Assembly: GCA_049841135.1 (NCBI GenBank)
Contig: JASGHK010000005.1
Span: forward strand, 1,612,001-1,676,000
From: JACRCT01 sp049841135
GTDB taxonomy: Bacteria; Myxococcota; Myxococcia; Myxococcales; UBA5297
DNA: 64,000 bases
Direction of reading: 5' to 3'
Below the pieces are notes generated by a model. That model did no database searches. It was not told where the DNA came from and saw only the letters and a list, made by a program, of their open reading frames with translations. The position numbers and the translations under genes were made by a program. Below are positions 37,370 to 46,562 of the stretch, piece after piece; position 1 is the stretch's first letter; every line of letters starts with the position of its first letter.

Positions 37370-39358
37370 TCAATGGGGCCGGCGCAGCACGCCGCCGTCC
37401 CTGCGGAAGACCCAGAGATCGCCGGCCGGGTCCACCGTGCAGCCGATGGGCCTGTGCTCCTCGCCGTAGCTCCCGGCCCAGGCGTAGTCGGAGACGGTGA
37501 CGCCGTCCCAATGCTTGGGATCGCCCGTCTCCTGCGGGATCCAGACGTCGTGGCGCGGGCCGCAGAAGTGGTAGCTGCCGCCGGCCTGCAGGTCGGTCCA
37601 GGTCGCGCCGTCCCAGTGGAACAGGCCGCTCGAGTAGCCCACCTTCACGTTCGCCAGCAGGTCGTCGGGGGCGGCTCCAAAGAGTGCCATGACGTCCTCG
37701 CACAGCGGGCAGGTCGGCGGCAGGTGCGTCCAGCTCTTGCCGTCCCAATGGAGCACGTCGTTCGAGATGGAAGCGATCCACAGGTCATTCGCCGAGAAGA
37801 CCCAGAGGGCGCCGAGGCTGTCGTCGGTCGGCACCGGGACGAGAGACCACGCGTCCCCATCCCAGTGGATCAGGGTTCCGAACTGGCCCACTGCCCAGGC
37901 GTCGGAAGGGCTGAGCACGCGGACGTCGGAGAGATCCCACTGCGTCGGCGAAGTGACGGCCGACCAACGGCTGCCATCCCAATGGGCGATGGCGCCCTCC
38001 CGGCCGACGACCCAGACGTCGGTCCCCGAGCAGCCTTCGATGGCATCGAAGCTTTCCCCCAGACCGGAGAGATCGAAGTCGGTCCAGCGGGTCCCGTCCC
38101 AATGCAGTGCGATGGGGTAGGAGCCGTGGACCGGGGCGAAGAATCCCAGGGCCCAGTAGTCGCCGGCGCTGCCCCAGCCGGTGAAGAGGTTGATCTCGTG
38201 CGCGAGGACGGGCTCGTCGCTCGTGAAGGAGGAAAAGCGGCCACCGGACCAGCGCAGCAGGCCGGGCCGCGCGAACCAGAACTCGCTGCCGTCGGTCCAG
38301 AGCCGCTCCGCGGTGTGCCCCGCAGGGAGCGAGAGGACGGAGGCCCAGCCGCCGGCGTCCCTTTGATGGAGCTCGTCCGAGGAGAGCAGCCACAGGTCGG
38401 AGCCGCGGGAGAAGGCGGCGGTGATGGGATGCGAGCTGGGCGGTGTCTCCTCCCTCCAGGAACTGCCGTCCCAGCGGCGGAGGGTGTCGGCGGTGCCGGT
38501 CCAGATGTCGGTGGGCCCGGTGCCGGCTAGGGCGGGGCGGCGGACCAGGAGCCGTTGCCACTCCGGGTAAGGGCTCGGCTGGGCTGTCCATGACGTGCCG
38601 TCGTAGTGGCGGGCCCTGTCGCGGGAGAGGAGCCAGATGTCGTGGCTCGACGAACCCCACAGGTTCGTCTCAAGGGCCAACGCCCAGTCGTCGGTGGAGT
38701 TGTCCGGCTGCCAGGTGGCGCCGTCCCAGTGGAAGAAGTTGAAGCCGGCAGTCCAGACGTCGGACGACGAGGCACCCCAGAGCGCGGAGGCGTGCCCGCC
38801 CGCCGTGGGGCTCCAGCGGCGGCCGTTCCAACGGAGCGTGGCGGTGGTCTCGCCCACTGCCCACACGTCGCGCGGCCCAAAGGCGCGGACCACCTCGAGG
38901 TTGGTGTTGACCTCGCTGTCGACCTGCCACCAGTCGACCCCGTCCCAATGCAAGGTGATCCCCGAGGCCCCGACCACCCAGAGGTCGTTGGCGGCGACGC
39001 CGTGGATGTCCTGGAGGTCGCCCATCGGCCGCGGGAACTCCCAGCAGAACCCGCTCTGGCTGCAGACCGGTCGGCAGTCGTCCGACGTGTCGGGCGTGCA
39101 GACCTTGTGGGTGGCCGTTGAACCGGCGTCGGATCCAGGCGGGAAGCCCGGATCGATGACGCCGGCGTCGAGGCAGGGGCAGGTCAACGAATTCACGCGG
39201 CCGCAGGAGTCGGGGAGGCGGAGCGCGCCGCACAGCCCGTGCTCCGCGGCGCGCGCGCAGAGAGCTTCCGCGCTCTCGCCCTGGCACCGCGACGAATGGC
39301 CCTCGGTCCGGCCACAGCCGGCCAGCAGGACCACGAGTGCGAGAAGGCGGGGAGTCAT
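37370..39358 (-). CDS. Lipoprotein with W-rich propeller-type repeats
   Basis: The 662-residue product starts with a lipoprotein signal (LLALVVLLAGC) at the ATG at 39358. A Cys-rich stretch (residues ~25-120) is followed by about a dozen repeats of the form ANDLWVVG-x-x-G-x-ILHWDG-x-x-W. Such repeats fold as blades of a beta-propeller and are common in myxobacterial surface proteins. The preceding gene on the same strand ends 11 bp before the start, so the two form an operon. The function is unknown; ligand or surface binding is plausible. Confidence 0.75.
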   Translation of the reverse strand: MTPRLLALVVLLAGCGRTEGHSSRCQGESAEALCARAAEHGLCGALRLPDSCGRVNSLTCPCLDAGVIDPGFPPGSDAGSTATHKVCTPDTSDDCRPVCSQSGFCWEFPRPMGDLQDIHGVAANDLWVVGASGITLHWDGVDWWQVDSEVNTNLEVVRAFGPRDVWAVGETTATLRWNGRRWSPTAGGHASALWGASSSDVWTAGFNFFHWDGATWQPDNSTDDWALALETNLWGSSSHDIWLLSRDRARHYDGTSWTAQPSPYPEWQRLLVRRPALAGTGPTDIWTGTADTLRRWDGSSWREETPPSSHPITAAFSRGSDLWLLSSDELHQRDAGGWASVLSLPAGHTAERLWTDGSEFWFARPGLLRWSGGRFSSFTSDEPVLAHEINLFTGWGSAGDYWALGFFAPVHGSYPIALHWDGTRWTDFDLSGLGESFDAIEGCSGTDVWVVGREGAIAHWDGSRWSAVTSPTQWDLSDVRVLSPSDAWAVGQFGTLIHWDGDAWSLVPVPTDDSLGALWVFSANDLWIASISNDVLHWDGKSWTHLPPTCPLCEDVMALFGAAPDDLLANVKVGYSSGLFHWDGATWTDLQAGGSYHFCGPRHDVWIPQETGDPKHWDGVTVSDYAWAGSYGEEHRPIGCTVDPAGDLWVFRRDGGVLRRPH

Positions 39359-39369
39359 GGGATGGAGCC

Positions 39370-40206
39370 TCAGCGCTTGGCCCGCTCCGTCAGCAGGCGC
39401 TCCGCCTCCGAGGGCGGCACGAGCTGGCACGGAGGGAACATCGCCGCCCCGAACGGATCGCAGACCTTGCCGGCGAGCGGCGCGCCGCGCAGCGCCTGAA
39501 GCCTCTTCTCGAAGGCCGCCGGGTCCTTCTCGCCCAACGCGATGGCCGCGAGCCGCGCGTAGGCATTGGCCTTCACTCCGAGCTTGCCGGACGTGCGGTT
39601 CTGCTTGGGCTCCGGCGCGGCGAGGCTCGTGAAGCCGTGCGACGTCGCCGCCGGAAGCGGGGCCGAGAGTTCCAGGGTCTCGACCGGCGACAGGGTCAGC
39701 CGCTCGAGCAGGCTCACCGCCCGCGCCGTCTTCTTCTGCGCCATCGCCAGCTCCGCGAGGCGGCTGAGCACGTAGGGCGAGCGCGAGACCGGCGAGGAGG
39801 GATCGAGCGCGAGCTTGTCGAGCTTCGGCTGGTACTGCTTCGCCGTGGCGGAGAGGTACTTGTCGCGGACCAGCTCATCCGCCTGCAGCGCGAGGTCCGG
39901 ATCGGCGTGGCCGAGCAGCGCCACGACGGCCTCGAAGTGGGCGGCCGAGGTCGGCATCTTGTCGAGTTGGAGCAGCGCCAGGCCGCGAAGGTCGGAGTCC
40001 TCGGCGGCCAACGCGACCGAGAGCGCCTCGCCGAGGCGCGGGCTCTGCGCCTTCGCCAGCGACTTGAGGGCCTGCCGGCGCGAGGCCGGCTCGGCCTTCG
40101 GGTCCTTCAGGAGCGAGAAGTCGTCCGCGGCCGCAGCGGAGCCGGCGAGGACGAAGGAGAAGAAGAGGGCAGTGGATATCGCGGCGGCGGAGCGGGTCGG
40201 ACGCAT
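39370..40206 (-). CDS. Secreted HEAT-like repeat protein of unknown function
   Basis: The 278-residue product has a signal peptide (TALFFSFVLAGSAAAA). After it comes an all-helical part with short repeats such as PASRRQALKSLAKAQSP, SDLRGLALLQLDKMP and HADPDLALQADELVRDKYL, which look like HEAT or similar helical repeats. The C-terminus is unrelated and has two Cys (VCDPFGAAMFPPC). It is probably periplasmic and co-transcribed with the W-rich lipoprotein gene 11 bp downstream. Confidence 0.6.
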   Translation of the reverse strand: MRPTRSAAAISTALFFSFVLAGSAAAADDFSLLKDPKAEPASRRQALKSLAKAQSPRLGEALSVALAAEDSDLRGLALLQLDKMPTSAAHFEAVVALLGHADPDLALQADELVRDKYLSATAKQYQPKLDKLALDPSSPVSRSPYVLSRLAELAMAQKKTARAVSLLERLTLSPVETLELSAPLPAATSHGFTSLAAPEPKQNRTSGKLGVKANAYARLAAIALGEKDPAAFEKRLQALRGAPLAGKVCDPFGAAMFPPCQLVPPSEAERLLTERAKR

Positions 40207-40375
40207 GGGCAGAGAAGAGCACGAAGCGACCCGTTCGCGCCCGCCATCACCCCTGTCCTCCCTCCTTGCCCCGAGCGTCCTCGTCGCATCCAGGACAAGG
40301 CCGCGGCCAAGCGCGAGCAGAGGGCGCGCCGAGAGGGCTTCGCCTCGCCGGCTTTCTGCGCTGCTGAGCGGAACT

Positions 40376-40864
40376 CTATCGCCGCGGCGTGCGCCCCACC
40401 CACAACGCCAGGGCCAGGCACGGGAGCGCGATAAGGTCGCTGGAGTCGGCCACCACCTGCGCCTGGGCGAGCGGCGGCAGGGCAGCCCCCGCGAGCAGCG
40501 TCTGCGCCGCCGACACCGGCCAGCCCAAGGCGCCCCAGATGAAGCTGTAGGCGCGGGTGAAGGGCTCCCAGGTCTTCACGAGCGCGAACGAGAGCCCCGT
40601 GGCGACCGCGGACCCGAGGAGAAACCGCATCGAGTGCCCCCGGAAGCGCCGCGCAGCCGCGCAGCCCCATTCCCACAGGGCCTGCAGGAACAGGGGGAAG
40701 AAGGACAGGCCGGCGCAGTCCGAGAGCTTGCCGGTCCACCAGGACGCGAAGGTGGCCTTGAAGAGATGGTCGTTCAGCAGCAGCAGCGCCACGGCCGCCA
40801 GCGCGAGCGGATGCAGCATCTGCTCCCCCGGGACGGGCCGGGTCGGCGGGCTCGCTTCGCTCAC
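40376..40864 (-). CDS. Four-helix membrane protein of unknown function
   Basis: The 162-residue protein has about four hydrophobic segments, beginning with HPLALAAVALLLLNDHLFK. A WWTGKLSDCAGLSFFPLFLQALWEW segment is its most distinctive part. Its GTG start at 40864 overlaps the stop of the preceding gene as GTGA, so translation is coupled. I do not recognise a characterised family. Confidence 0.6.
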   Translation of the reverse strand: MSEASPPTRPVPGEQMLHPLALAAVALLLLNDHLFKATFASWWTGKLSDCAGLSFFPLFLQALWEWGCAAARRFRGHSMRFLLGSAVATGLSFALVKTWEPFTRAYSFIWGALGWPVSAAQTLLAGAALPPLAQAQVVADSSDLIALPCLALALWVGRTPRR

Positions 40865-41412
40865 AAGCTGCTCAGCGTGACCTCGACGGGGATCATCGAG
40901 GACTCCGACGAGGGACAGCCGGACTCGCTGCTCTGCGGCTCGAGGTACACCACGGCAGTGGTGCTGATGGACGGGCTGCCGCGAACGACGGTGAGCGAGA
41001 ACTGATAGGTGGCGATGCCGGCCTTCGGTAACCGCTGCTCCAGGCCCGCGAACGACAGGTAGAAATAGGTCGTCTGACCCGGTTCCGCTGCCAGCCGCTG
41101 CACGTCCTCGGGGCCCTCGAAGTCGAGCGGGCGCACCGAGAGGGTCACTTCGGAGGCCTCTCCGCCGGGCGAGTCGATTGTCCCTCGCATCTTGCCCCAG
41201 GCCCTCACCGAGGAGAGGTCGTCCGTCGATGCCCGGATCTCGACCTTCTCGGAGCGTGCCTCGCCCGGTGCCGTCTTCAGGAGCAGGGCGGTGGACTCTC
41301 CGGTGCCCAGGATGCAGGTCGACTTCGAGGTCGCGGAGACGGCGATGGCAGCGAGCGCCAACGCGGCGAGCGAGGCGCCGCGGCGGACCAAGTCACGACG
41401 GTGGGTGGTCAT
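40861..41412 (-). CDS. Exported protein of unknown function
   Basis: The 183-residue protein opens with an arginine pair (RRDLVRRGASLAALALAAIAVSA), so it could be a Tat or Sec signal. The remainder is beta-rich (EVTLSVRPLDFEGPEDV, TYFYLSFAGLEQRLPKAGIATYQFSLTV) with two Cys. It overlaps the following membrane-protein gene by four bases. No family was recognised. Confidence 0.55.
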   Translation of the reverse strand: MTTHRRDLVRRGASLAALALAAIAVSATSKSTCILGTGESTALLLKTAPGEARSEKVEIRASTDDLSSVRAWGKMRGTIDSPGGEASEVTLSVRPLDFEGPEDVQRLAAEPGQTTYFYLSFAGLEQRLPKAGIATYQFSLTVVRGSPSISTTAVVYLEPQSSESGCPSSESSMIPVEVTLSSL

Positions 41413-41641
41413 TGGCTCTTCCAGAGGCTTCCGGCCGTGCGAGCACAGTCAACCACGGGTGCGAGCCTGCTGGAAACCGCCATCCCTCAGGACGCGCCGT
41501 CGTCATAGACCGCAGGACGGTGTCTGCCGCGTGCGCGGCTGACCGGCCGGGTCTCGACCGAGCGGTTCCCCGCGGCGAGGTCGCCATGCGGCTGCCGGCC
41601 GCGGCCGGCGTCTTGCAGGGCCCAGCGCGACGACGCCACGG

Positions 41642-41659
41642 CTGCCAGTCTGCTGGCAG
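41642..41659. promoter_or_regulatory. Inverted repeat upstream of the methyltransferase-like gene
   Basis: CTGCCAG at 41642-41648 and CTGGCAG at 41653-41659 are perfect inverted copies with a 4-bp spacer, 32 bp before the next start. They could be an operator; evidence is weak. Confidence 0.3.
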
Positions 41660-41691
41660 TCACTTTCAATCCTTCCGACCGGACTCTGCCG

Positions 41692-42723
41692 ATGCCCCGC
41701 TCTCTCCTTGCCGCTGTCGCCGCCGCTCTCCTCCTCTGCGCCACGGCGTGCCGCACCGCCGCCGTGTCGTCGACTCCGGCCGCGCGCAGCCCGACCCTGG
41801 CCGAGCTCGACCGGGACGCCGCCGCGGCGCGCAAGGTGGTCACCGCGCCGCTCGCGCTGCGATTCGCCGAGGCGGTCGACCAGCTCGGCCCGGTCTCGCC
41901 ACGGGTCGTCTTCAAGGACAAGGTGGCGCGCCAGGCCTTCACGCCCGAGCAGGCGGAGCGCCTCCCCGCCGAGCAGCGCTCGCGGCTCGAGCGGCTGGAG
42001 CTGGACGAGGCGTACTTCTACACGACGCGCTACGGCAGCCCGGTCTCGTATGCCATGCCGCTGCAGCGCCTGGCGGAGGCTGGCTTCGGCGAGCGCCTGG
42101 CGGGCAAACGCATCCTCGACTACGGCTACGGGTACCTCGGGCATCTGAAGATGCTCGCCTCGCTCGGCGCGGACGTGACCGGCGTCGACGCGGATCCCAT
42201 CCTGCCCATCCTCTACGGGCAGAGCGGGGACACCGGCGCAGTGAAGGGCAGGGGCGGGCCCGGAGGGACGGTGCGCGTGCTCTCCGGCCGATTCCCCGAG
42301 GAGCCTGCGGTGACCGAGGCGATCGGCGGCGGCTACGACCTGTTCCTCTCCAAGAACACGCTCAAGCGCGGCTACGTGCACCCGTCCCAGCCGACGGATC
42401 CGAACCGGACGCTGCAGCTCAAGGTCACCGACGAGGAGTACGTGCGCGCGGTCTGGGAGCTGCTGCGGCCCGGCGGCTTCGTGCTCCTCTACAACCTCTA
42501 TCCCGCGCAGAAGCCCGAGTTCATCCCCTGGGCCGAGGGCGAGACGCCCTTCCCGCGCGAGGTCTGGGAGCGCGCCGGCTTCAAGGTCGAGGTGTTCGAT
42601 TGCGACGACACGGCGTTCGCCAGAACCTTCGCCAAGGCGCTCCGTTGGGACCAGGGCCCCGACGCGATGGACCTCGAGAAGGACCTCTTCGCGGTGTACC
42701 TGGTCGCGCGCAAGCCGGAGTGA
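41692..42723 (+). CDS. Lipoprotein-anchored methyltransferase-like protein
   Basis: The 343-residue product starts with a lipoprotein signal (LLAAVAAALLLCATAC). It continues with a class I SAM-methyltransferase-like fold. Motif I appears as RILDYGYGYLGHLKMLASLGADVTGVDADP, an acidic loop as DLFLSKNTLKRG, and the post-motif as LLRPGGFVLLYNLYPAQ. The usual GxGxG is reduced to YGYGYLG. Export of a SAM-dependent enzyme is odd because SAM is cytosolic. It may be non-catalytic, or the N-terminal signal may be a false call. The gene is monocistronic. Confidence 0.65.
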   Translation: MPRSLLAAVAAALLLCATACRTAAVSSTPAARSPTLAELDRDAAAARKVVTAPLALRFAEAVDQLGPVSPRVVFKDKVARQAFTPEQAERLPAEQRSRLERLELDEAYFYTTRYGSPVSYAMPLQRLAEAGFGERLAGKRILDYGYGYLGHLKMLASLGADVTGVDADPILPILYGQSGDTGAVKGRGGPGGTVRVLSGRFPEEPAVTEAIGGGYDLFLSKNTLKRGYVHPSQPTDPNRTLQLKVTDEEYVRAVWELLRPGGFVLLYNLYPAQKPEFIPWAEGETPFPREVWERAGFKVEVFDCDDTAFARTFAKALRWDQGPDAMDLEKDLFAVYLVARKPE

Positions 42724-42761
42724 TTGGGCTCGAAGGGACCTCTCTGCGTTCGAAACGCCGG

Positions 42762-43052
42762 CTACCGGTAGCCCGCCTCACGCTGGTGCCTGATGGCGAG
42801 GACCACCACGCGGTCAGTCATTCCATCGAACGAATAGAGGGCGAGGTATCCGCTTCTGCCTCGCGAGATGACGAGCTCGCGAATCCCCTCCTCGACAGGA
42901 CGGCCCAGATAGGGATGGTCGCGCAGGGCGTTCACGGCGGACTCGATGAGCCCCCAAGTGGCCTCGGCCGCACGCGGGTCGGATTCCCGGAGGAACTCGA
43001 CCAACCTCTCGGCATCGTCGAAGGCGCGGGAGGAGTAGTCCAGGCGTGGCAT
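42762..43052 (-). CDS. ParE/RelE-family toxin
   Basis: The 96-residue protein matches ParE-type toxins: FDDAERLVEFLRESDPRAAEATWGLIESAVNALRDHPYLGRPVEEGIRELVI, then a YLALYSFDGMTDRVVVLAIRHQREAGY end. ParE toxins usually poison DNA gyrase. The gene starts one base after the stop of the antitoxin gene, the usual antitoxin-first order. Confidence 0.88.
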   Translation of the reverse strand: MPRLDYSSRAFDDAERLVEFLRESDPRAAEATWGLIESAVNALRDHPYLGRPVEEGIRELVISRGRSGYLALYSFDGMTDRVVVLAIRHQREAGYR

Positions 43053-43053
43053 G

Positions 43054-43335
43054 TCAGCGCCTCGACTTGGTGGGCCTCCGGGCCTTCTTCCCCGCTGCCC
43101 GAGCACGCAGATAGGCGTGCACTTCATCGGCCGAGTAGGTCTGACCAGACTCGCGAACCTCGCGGGCGCTCTCGACGGCATCGGCGATGAAGGCGGCCCG
43201 GCGAGCACTTCGCTCTGCCTCGGCCGCAATGGCCTCGAGCATCCACGCATGAGGCGTCTTGCCGGCCTTGGCTGCGAGCCCCTGGACCTTGGCCCTGAGT
43301 TCCTCAGGCAGTTTGAGCGTGGTCGTGATGGTCAT
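43054..43335 (-). CDS. Ribbon-helix-helix antitoxin (CopG/ParD-like)
   Basis: The 93-residue protein opens with the RHH strand and helices (TITTTLKLPEELRAKVQGLAAKAGKTPHAWMLEAIAAEAERS). The rest is a charged, probably disordered tail that would bind the toxin. GGAGG lies five bases before the ATG at 43335. As with other such pairs it should repress its own promoter. The AT-rich GGTAACACAAAGGTATTAC just upstream (43352-43370) is the probable promoter/operator. Confidence 0.85.
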   Translation of the reverse strand: MTITTTLKLPEELRAKVQGLAAKAGKTPHAWMLEAIAAEAERSARRAAFIADAVESAREVRESGQTYSADEVHAYLRARAAGKKARRPTKSRR

Positions 43336-43405
43336 GACGTCCTCCGCGCCAGGTAACACAAAGGTATTACTACGCGCCGCATCCGGCAACGAATGCGGGG
43401 CGCGC

Positions 43406-44359
43406 TCACGTGCCGGTCGGGGTCGCAGCTTCGTTCGGGGCCGCCACAGGCTTCGGGTTGGCTGTTTCGATCGCCTCGAGCAGCGCCTTGGCCTCGTCGA
43501 AGCGCAGGAGCGAGGCGCGGATCACCTTGGTCTGCGGCTTCTTGTTCAGGCCGGTCACGACCTTGAGCGTGAGCACCGGCTCGTGCGACTCGCACTGGCT
43601 GCACCGCGAGAGGTGGAGCACGTGGGCGGCCTTCTCGGTGGCCTCGCCGCGCGCCGCGACGGCCGCCTTGAAGTCCGAGCGGTCGATCGCCTCGAGCATC
43701 GCCTTCCATGCCTTCTTGTCGGCCGAGCCGGAGCTGATGAGCAGGTCGGTGTCGAACCAACGCTTGCAGCGCTCGCAGAAAGGCTGGCTAGCCCGGTCGA
43801 AGGCCATCCACGCGGCGACGCCCATCGCGACGAGCAGCTCCAGGAGCCAGAGGATGTAGGCGCCGACGCCTTCCAGGTGGATCCCCTTGTCGGTGCTGCT
43901 GCCGGCCTTCTTGATGGAGACGCCGACCTGGGCCTGCAGCTCGAGGAAGCCCGGGAAGCCGCCGCGGCCGGTCTTGTCCACCAGGATCTGGTCGATGATC
44001 TCGCTCGCTTCGCCGGCGGCCTCGGGGTTCTCGGCGACGATGGAGGCGCGCACCTCGGAGCGGAAGAGCTCGTAGTTGACGACGTGCACGGCGAGCTGCC
44101 CGGCGAACCCGCCCAACAGCCCTGCCGCCGCGGCGGCGAGCGGCGCACGGATGCGGCCCTTCTCGATGCGCACGCTGGCGAAGTAGCCCACGGCAAAGCC
44201 GATGAGCACTTGGAAGACGACGATGAGGCTGATGACCCAGTGGCCGAAGAGCGCCTCGGCGGCGCCGGTCGCGATGCCGATGAGCACGCAGCCGATGAAC
44301 AGGGGCGGCACCGCACCGGATTCGCTCAGGCCCGAAGGCCGGTACTTGCGGAACGTCAT
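43406..44359 (-). CDS. Membrane protein with a split C-terminal zinc-ribbon
   Basis: The 317-residue protein has four hydrophobic segments: three within residues 1-90 and one near 175. The soluble C-terminal part carries two CxxC pairs, FCERCKRW and SRCSQCESH, about 55 residues apart, which could form one zinc site. I do not recognise the family. The gene is monocistronic. Confidence 0.6.
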   Translation of the reverse strand: MTFRKYRPSGLSESGAVPPLFIGCVLIGIATGAAEALFGHWVISLIVVFQVLIGFAVGYFASVRIEKGRIRAPLAAAAAGLLGGFAGQLAVHVVNYELFRSEVRASIVAENPEAAGEASEIIDQILVDKTGRGGFPGFLELQAQVGVSIKKAGSSTDKGIHLEGVGAYILWLLELLVAMGVAAWMAFDRASQPFCERCKRWFDTDLLISSGSADKKAWKAMLEAIDRSDFKAAVAARGEATEKAAHVLHLSRCSQCESHEPVLTLKVVTGLNKKPQTKVIRASLLRFDEAKALLEAIETANPKPVAAPNEAATPTGT

Positions 44360-44496
44360 GGAATCCCCTCGCGTGTGAGTGGCTGGATGCTACCTCGCGG
44401 AGCCCGCGAGCGCCCTCGACCTCGCCCAGGCCCTCGGATCGCCGGCCTCGTGCCGGCATTTTGCGCCACGCCGCGGCAATCGCCCATAATCGCCGC

Positions 44497-46380
44497 GTGC
44501 CAGGGACCCTCATCGACCGCGCCCGAAGCACGCTCTCACGCCACCGTGGTCTTTTCGGCGACCCGCTGCTCCCGCTCTGGATTGGCGGCGCCTACCTGAA
44601 GGCTCACCTGCTGGTCTGCCTGGCGATGAGCCGGACCTGCAGCGAGTTCGACTGCCTGGCCGCGCGCTCACACCGGCCGCAGACCTCCGTCTACCTCTCC
44701 TTCGCCGTCCTGGTCGCCGTCCCCGCGCTGCTGCTGCGCAACCGCGCGCGAATCGCCTACTACCTGGGCACCAGCCTGGTCCTCACCATCGTGGCGCTGG
44801 GCGATCTCCTCCACCTGCGCGCCATGGGCGCCCCGCTCTCGCTGCTCGACCTGCCGCAGGCGGAGAACCTGCCTCGCCTCGGCGCGACCATCGCCTCGCT
44901 GCTCCGACCGGTAGACCTGGTCCTCACCACCGATCTGCTCCTCCTCGTCGCTGTCGCCGCCTGGCGCTGGCGCAGCTACGCCTCGGTGCCCCGCGCGCCC
45001 GTGGCCTTCGCGGCATTGGTGGCGGCGTCGGCCGTGCACCTGGCCGCCGTGCATCACCAAGTGGATGTCGTGGAGGAAGGCGCGCGTACCACCTTCTTCG
45101 AATGGACGCCCAACCCGCCGCGCACCCTGGCGCGCATGGGCCTGATCGGCTTCCACGCCTACGACTTCGGGAGCACCTGGACCCTGAGCCGCACCCGCGA
45201 CCTCTCGCCCAAAGAGCTGCAGGAAGTAGAGGCCTGGTTCGACCAGAAGCAGGAGCCGGACTTGCCCCCCGACCCGCTACGGGGCGTCTTCGCCGGCCGG
45301 AACCTGCTCGTCATCCAATGGGAGTCGCTGGAGGCCTTCCCGGTGGGCCAGTCCGTCGACGGCCACGAGATCACCCCGAACCTCAACAAGCTGCTTCCCG
45401 AGGCGCTCTTCTTCACCGACATCCACGAGCAGGTCTTCGTGGGCGCCAGCTCCGACGCCGAGCTCCTCTACAACACCTCGCTCTATCCGGTGCGCCAGGG
45501 CGCGACCTTCCACCGCTTCCCGCACAACCGCTACCCGTCGCTGCCCACGCTGCTCTCCCAGCGCGGCTACGACACGGTGGCCATCCACGCCGACAGCGCA
45601 AGCCTGTGGAACTGGGCGCAGGGGCTCAAGGGCGTCGGCTTCGCGCGCACCGTCGACCTGAGCGCCTTCGCGCAGACCGAGATCCTCGACTGGGGGCTCT
45701 CCGACGCGGCGTACCTCGCGCAGGTGCGGCCGATGATCGCCGCGCTGCGACAGCCGTTCTATGCGTTCGTCGTGACCCTGAGCAGCCACGAGCCATTCGA
45801 GGAGGCTGCGGCGCAGGGCCCGCTCCAGCTCTCGGGCGAGCTGGCCCAGACGCGGATGGGCAAGTACCTGCGCGCCCTCAGCTACACCGACGCCCAGCTC
45901 GGCCGGTTCCTCGACGGCCTGCGGCAGGACGGGCTGCTCGATCAGACGGTGGTCGCAGTGGTCGGCGACCACGGCGGTGTGAACAAGTACTACCGACCCG
46001 AGGTGGAGGCGATGAAGCGCCAGGAGCCGTGGTGGCAGGTCGACGACCTCCACGTGCCGCTCCTCATCTCGGCCAAGGGGTTCGAGGGGCGGCGCGTAGC
46101 GACGACGGGCGGTCAAGTCGACTTCATGCCCACGCTGCTCGACCTCATGGGCGTGGAGCACGAGGCCTGGGCTCGCTCAGCGATGGGGCGCAACCTGCTG
46201 CGGACGCGGCGCAACCTGGCGGTGCTGCCCCACGGCTACTTCGAGGGTGGCCCGGCGGAGATGGCCGAGCACACCGTGCGCGGGCTGCAGATCTCCGACT
46301 GGCTCATCACCAGCCGCTACTTCGAACGCTACCGTCCGGCGCCGGCGGCGAAGCCAGCAGCGAGCGCGTCGCCGCCGTGA
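44497..46380 (+). CDS. LtaS-type membrane sulfatase/phosphotransferase
   Basis: The protein has about five N-terminal membrane segments and an extracytoplasmic sulfatase-fold domain from about residue 250. The metal and nucleophile region is NLLVIQWESLEAF followed by FVGASSDAELLYNTSLYP. The second metal site is VVAVVGDHGGVN, with HVPLLISAKGFEGRR late in the domain. This is the LTA-synthase/phosphoglycerol-transferase family. In Gram-negatives such enzymes add phosphoglycerol or related groups to envelope glycans. I start at the GTG at 44497; a TTG at 44461 is also possible. It precedes an MBOAT-like gene by about 180 bp. Confidence 0.8.
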   Translation: MPGTLIDRARSTLSRHRGLFGDPLLPLWIGGAYLKAHLLVCLAMSRTCSEFDCLAARSHRPQTSVYLSFAVLVAVPALLLRNRARIAYYLGTSLVLTIVALGDLLHLRAMGAPLSLLDLPQAENLPRLGATIASLLRPVDLVLTTDLLLLVAVAAWRWRSYASVPRAPVAFAALVAASAVHLAAVHHQVDVVEEGARTTFFEWTPNPPRTLARMGLIGFHAYDFGSTWTLSRTRDLSPKELQEVEAWFDQKQEPDLPPDPLRGVFAGRNLLVIQWESLEAFPVGQSVDGHEITPNLNKLLPEALFFTDIHEQVFVGASSDAELLYNTSLYPVRQGATFHRFPHNRYPSLPTLLSQRGYDTVAIHADSASLWNWAQGLKGVGFARTVDLSAFAQTEILDWGLSDAAYLAQVRPMIAALRQPFYAFVVTLSSHEPFEEAAAQGPLQLSGELAQTRMGKYLRALSYTDAQLGRFLDGLRQDGLLDQTVVAVVGDHGGVNKYYRPEVEAMKRQEPWWQVDDLHVPLLISAKGFEGRRVATTGGQVDFMPTLLDLMGVEHEAWARSAMGRNLLRTRRNLAVLPHGYFEGGPAEMAEHTVRGLQISDWLITSRYFERYRPAPAAKPAASASPP

Positions 46381-46394
46381 GCGGATGCCGGCAA

Positions 46395-46440
46395 GTCCAC
46401 CCCGTCGACTCCGTCCACGCTGTCCACACCGTCCACCCCA
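46395..46440 (+). repeat. GTCCAC simple repeat
   Basis: A run of (GTCCAC)NNN copies with 9-bp spacing lies in the gap between the sulfatase and MBOAT-like genes. The same 9-bp-spaced word occurs as an inverted pair at 20549-20621. Confidence 0.4.
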
Positions 46441-46562
46441 CGACCGCCTCCACCCACCCCAAATCCGGCGCCGCGTGAGCAGGCCCCTCGACGGGCTCGG
46501 GGTTTCGAGTGCAGATGCCAGGGCGAGCATCGCGCGCGGCCTCGTCCTATCCTGCACGTCCG

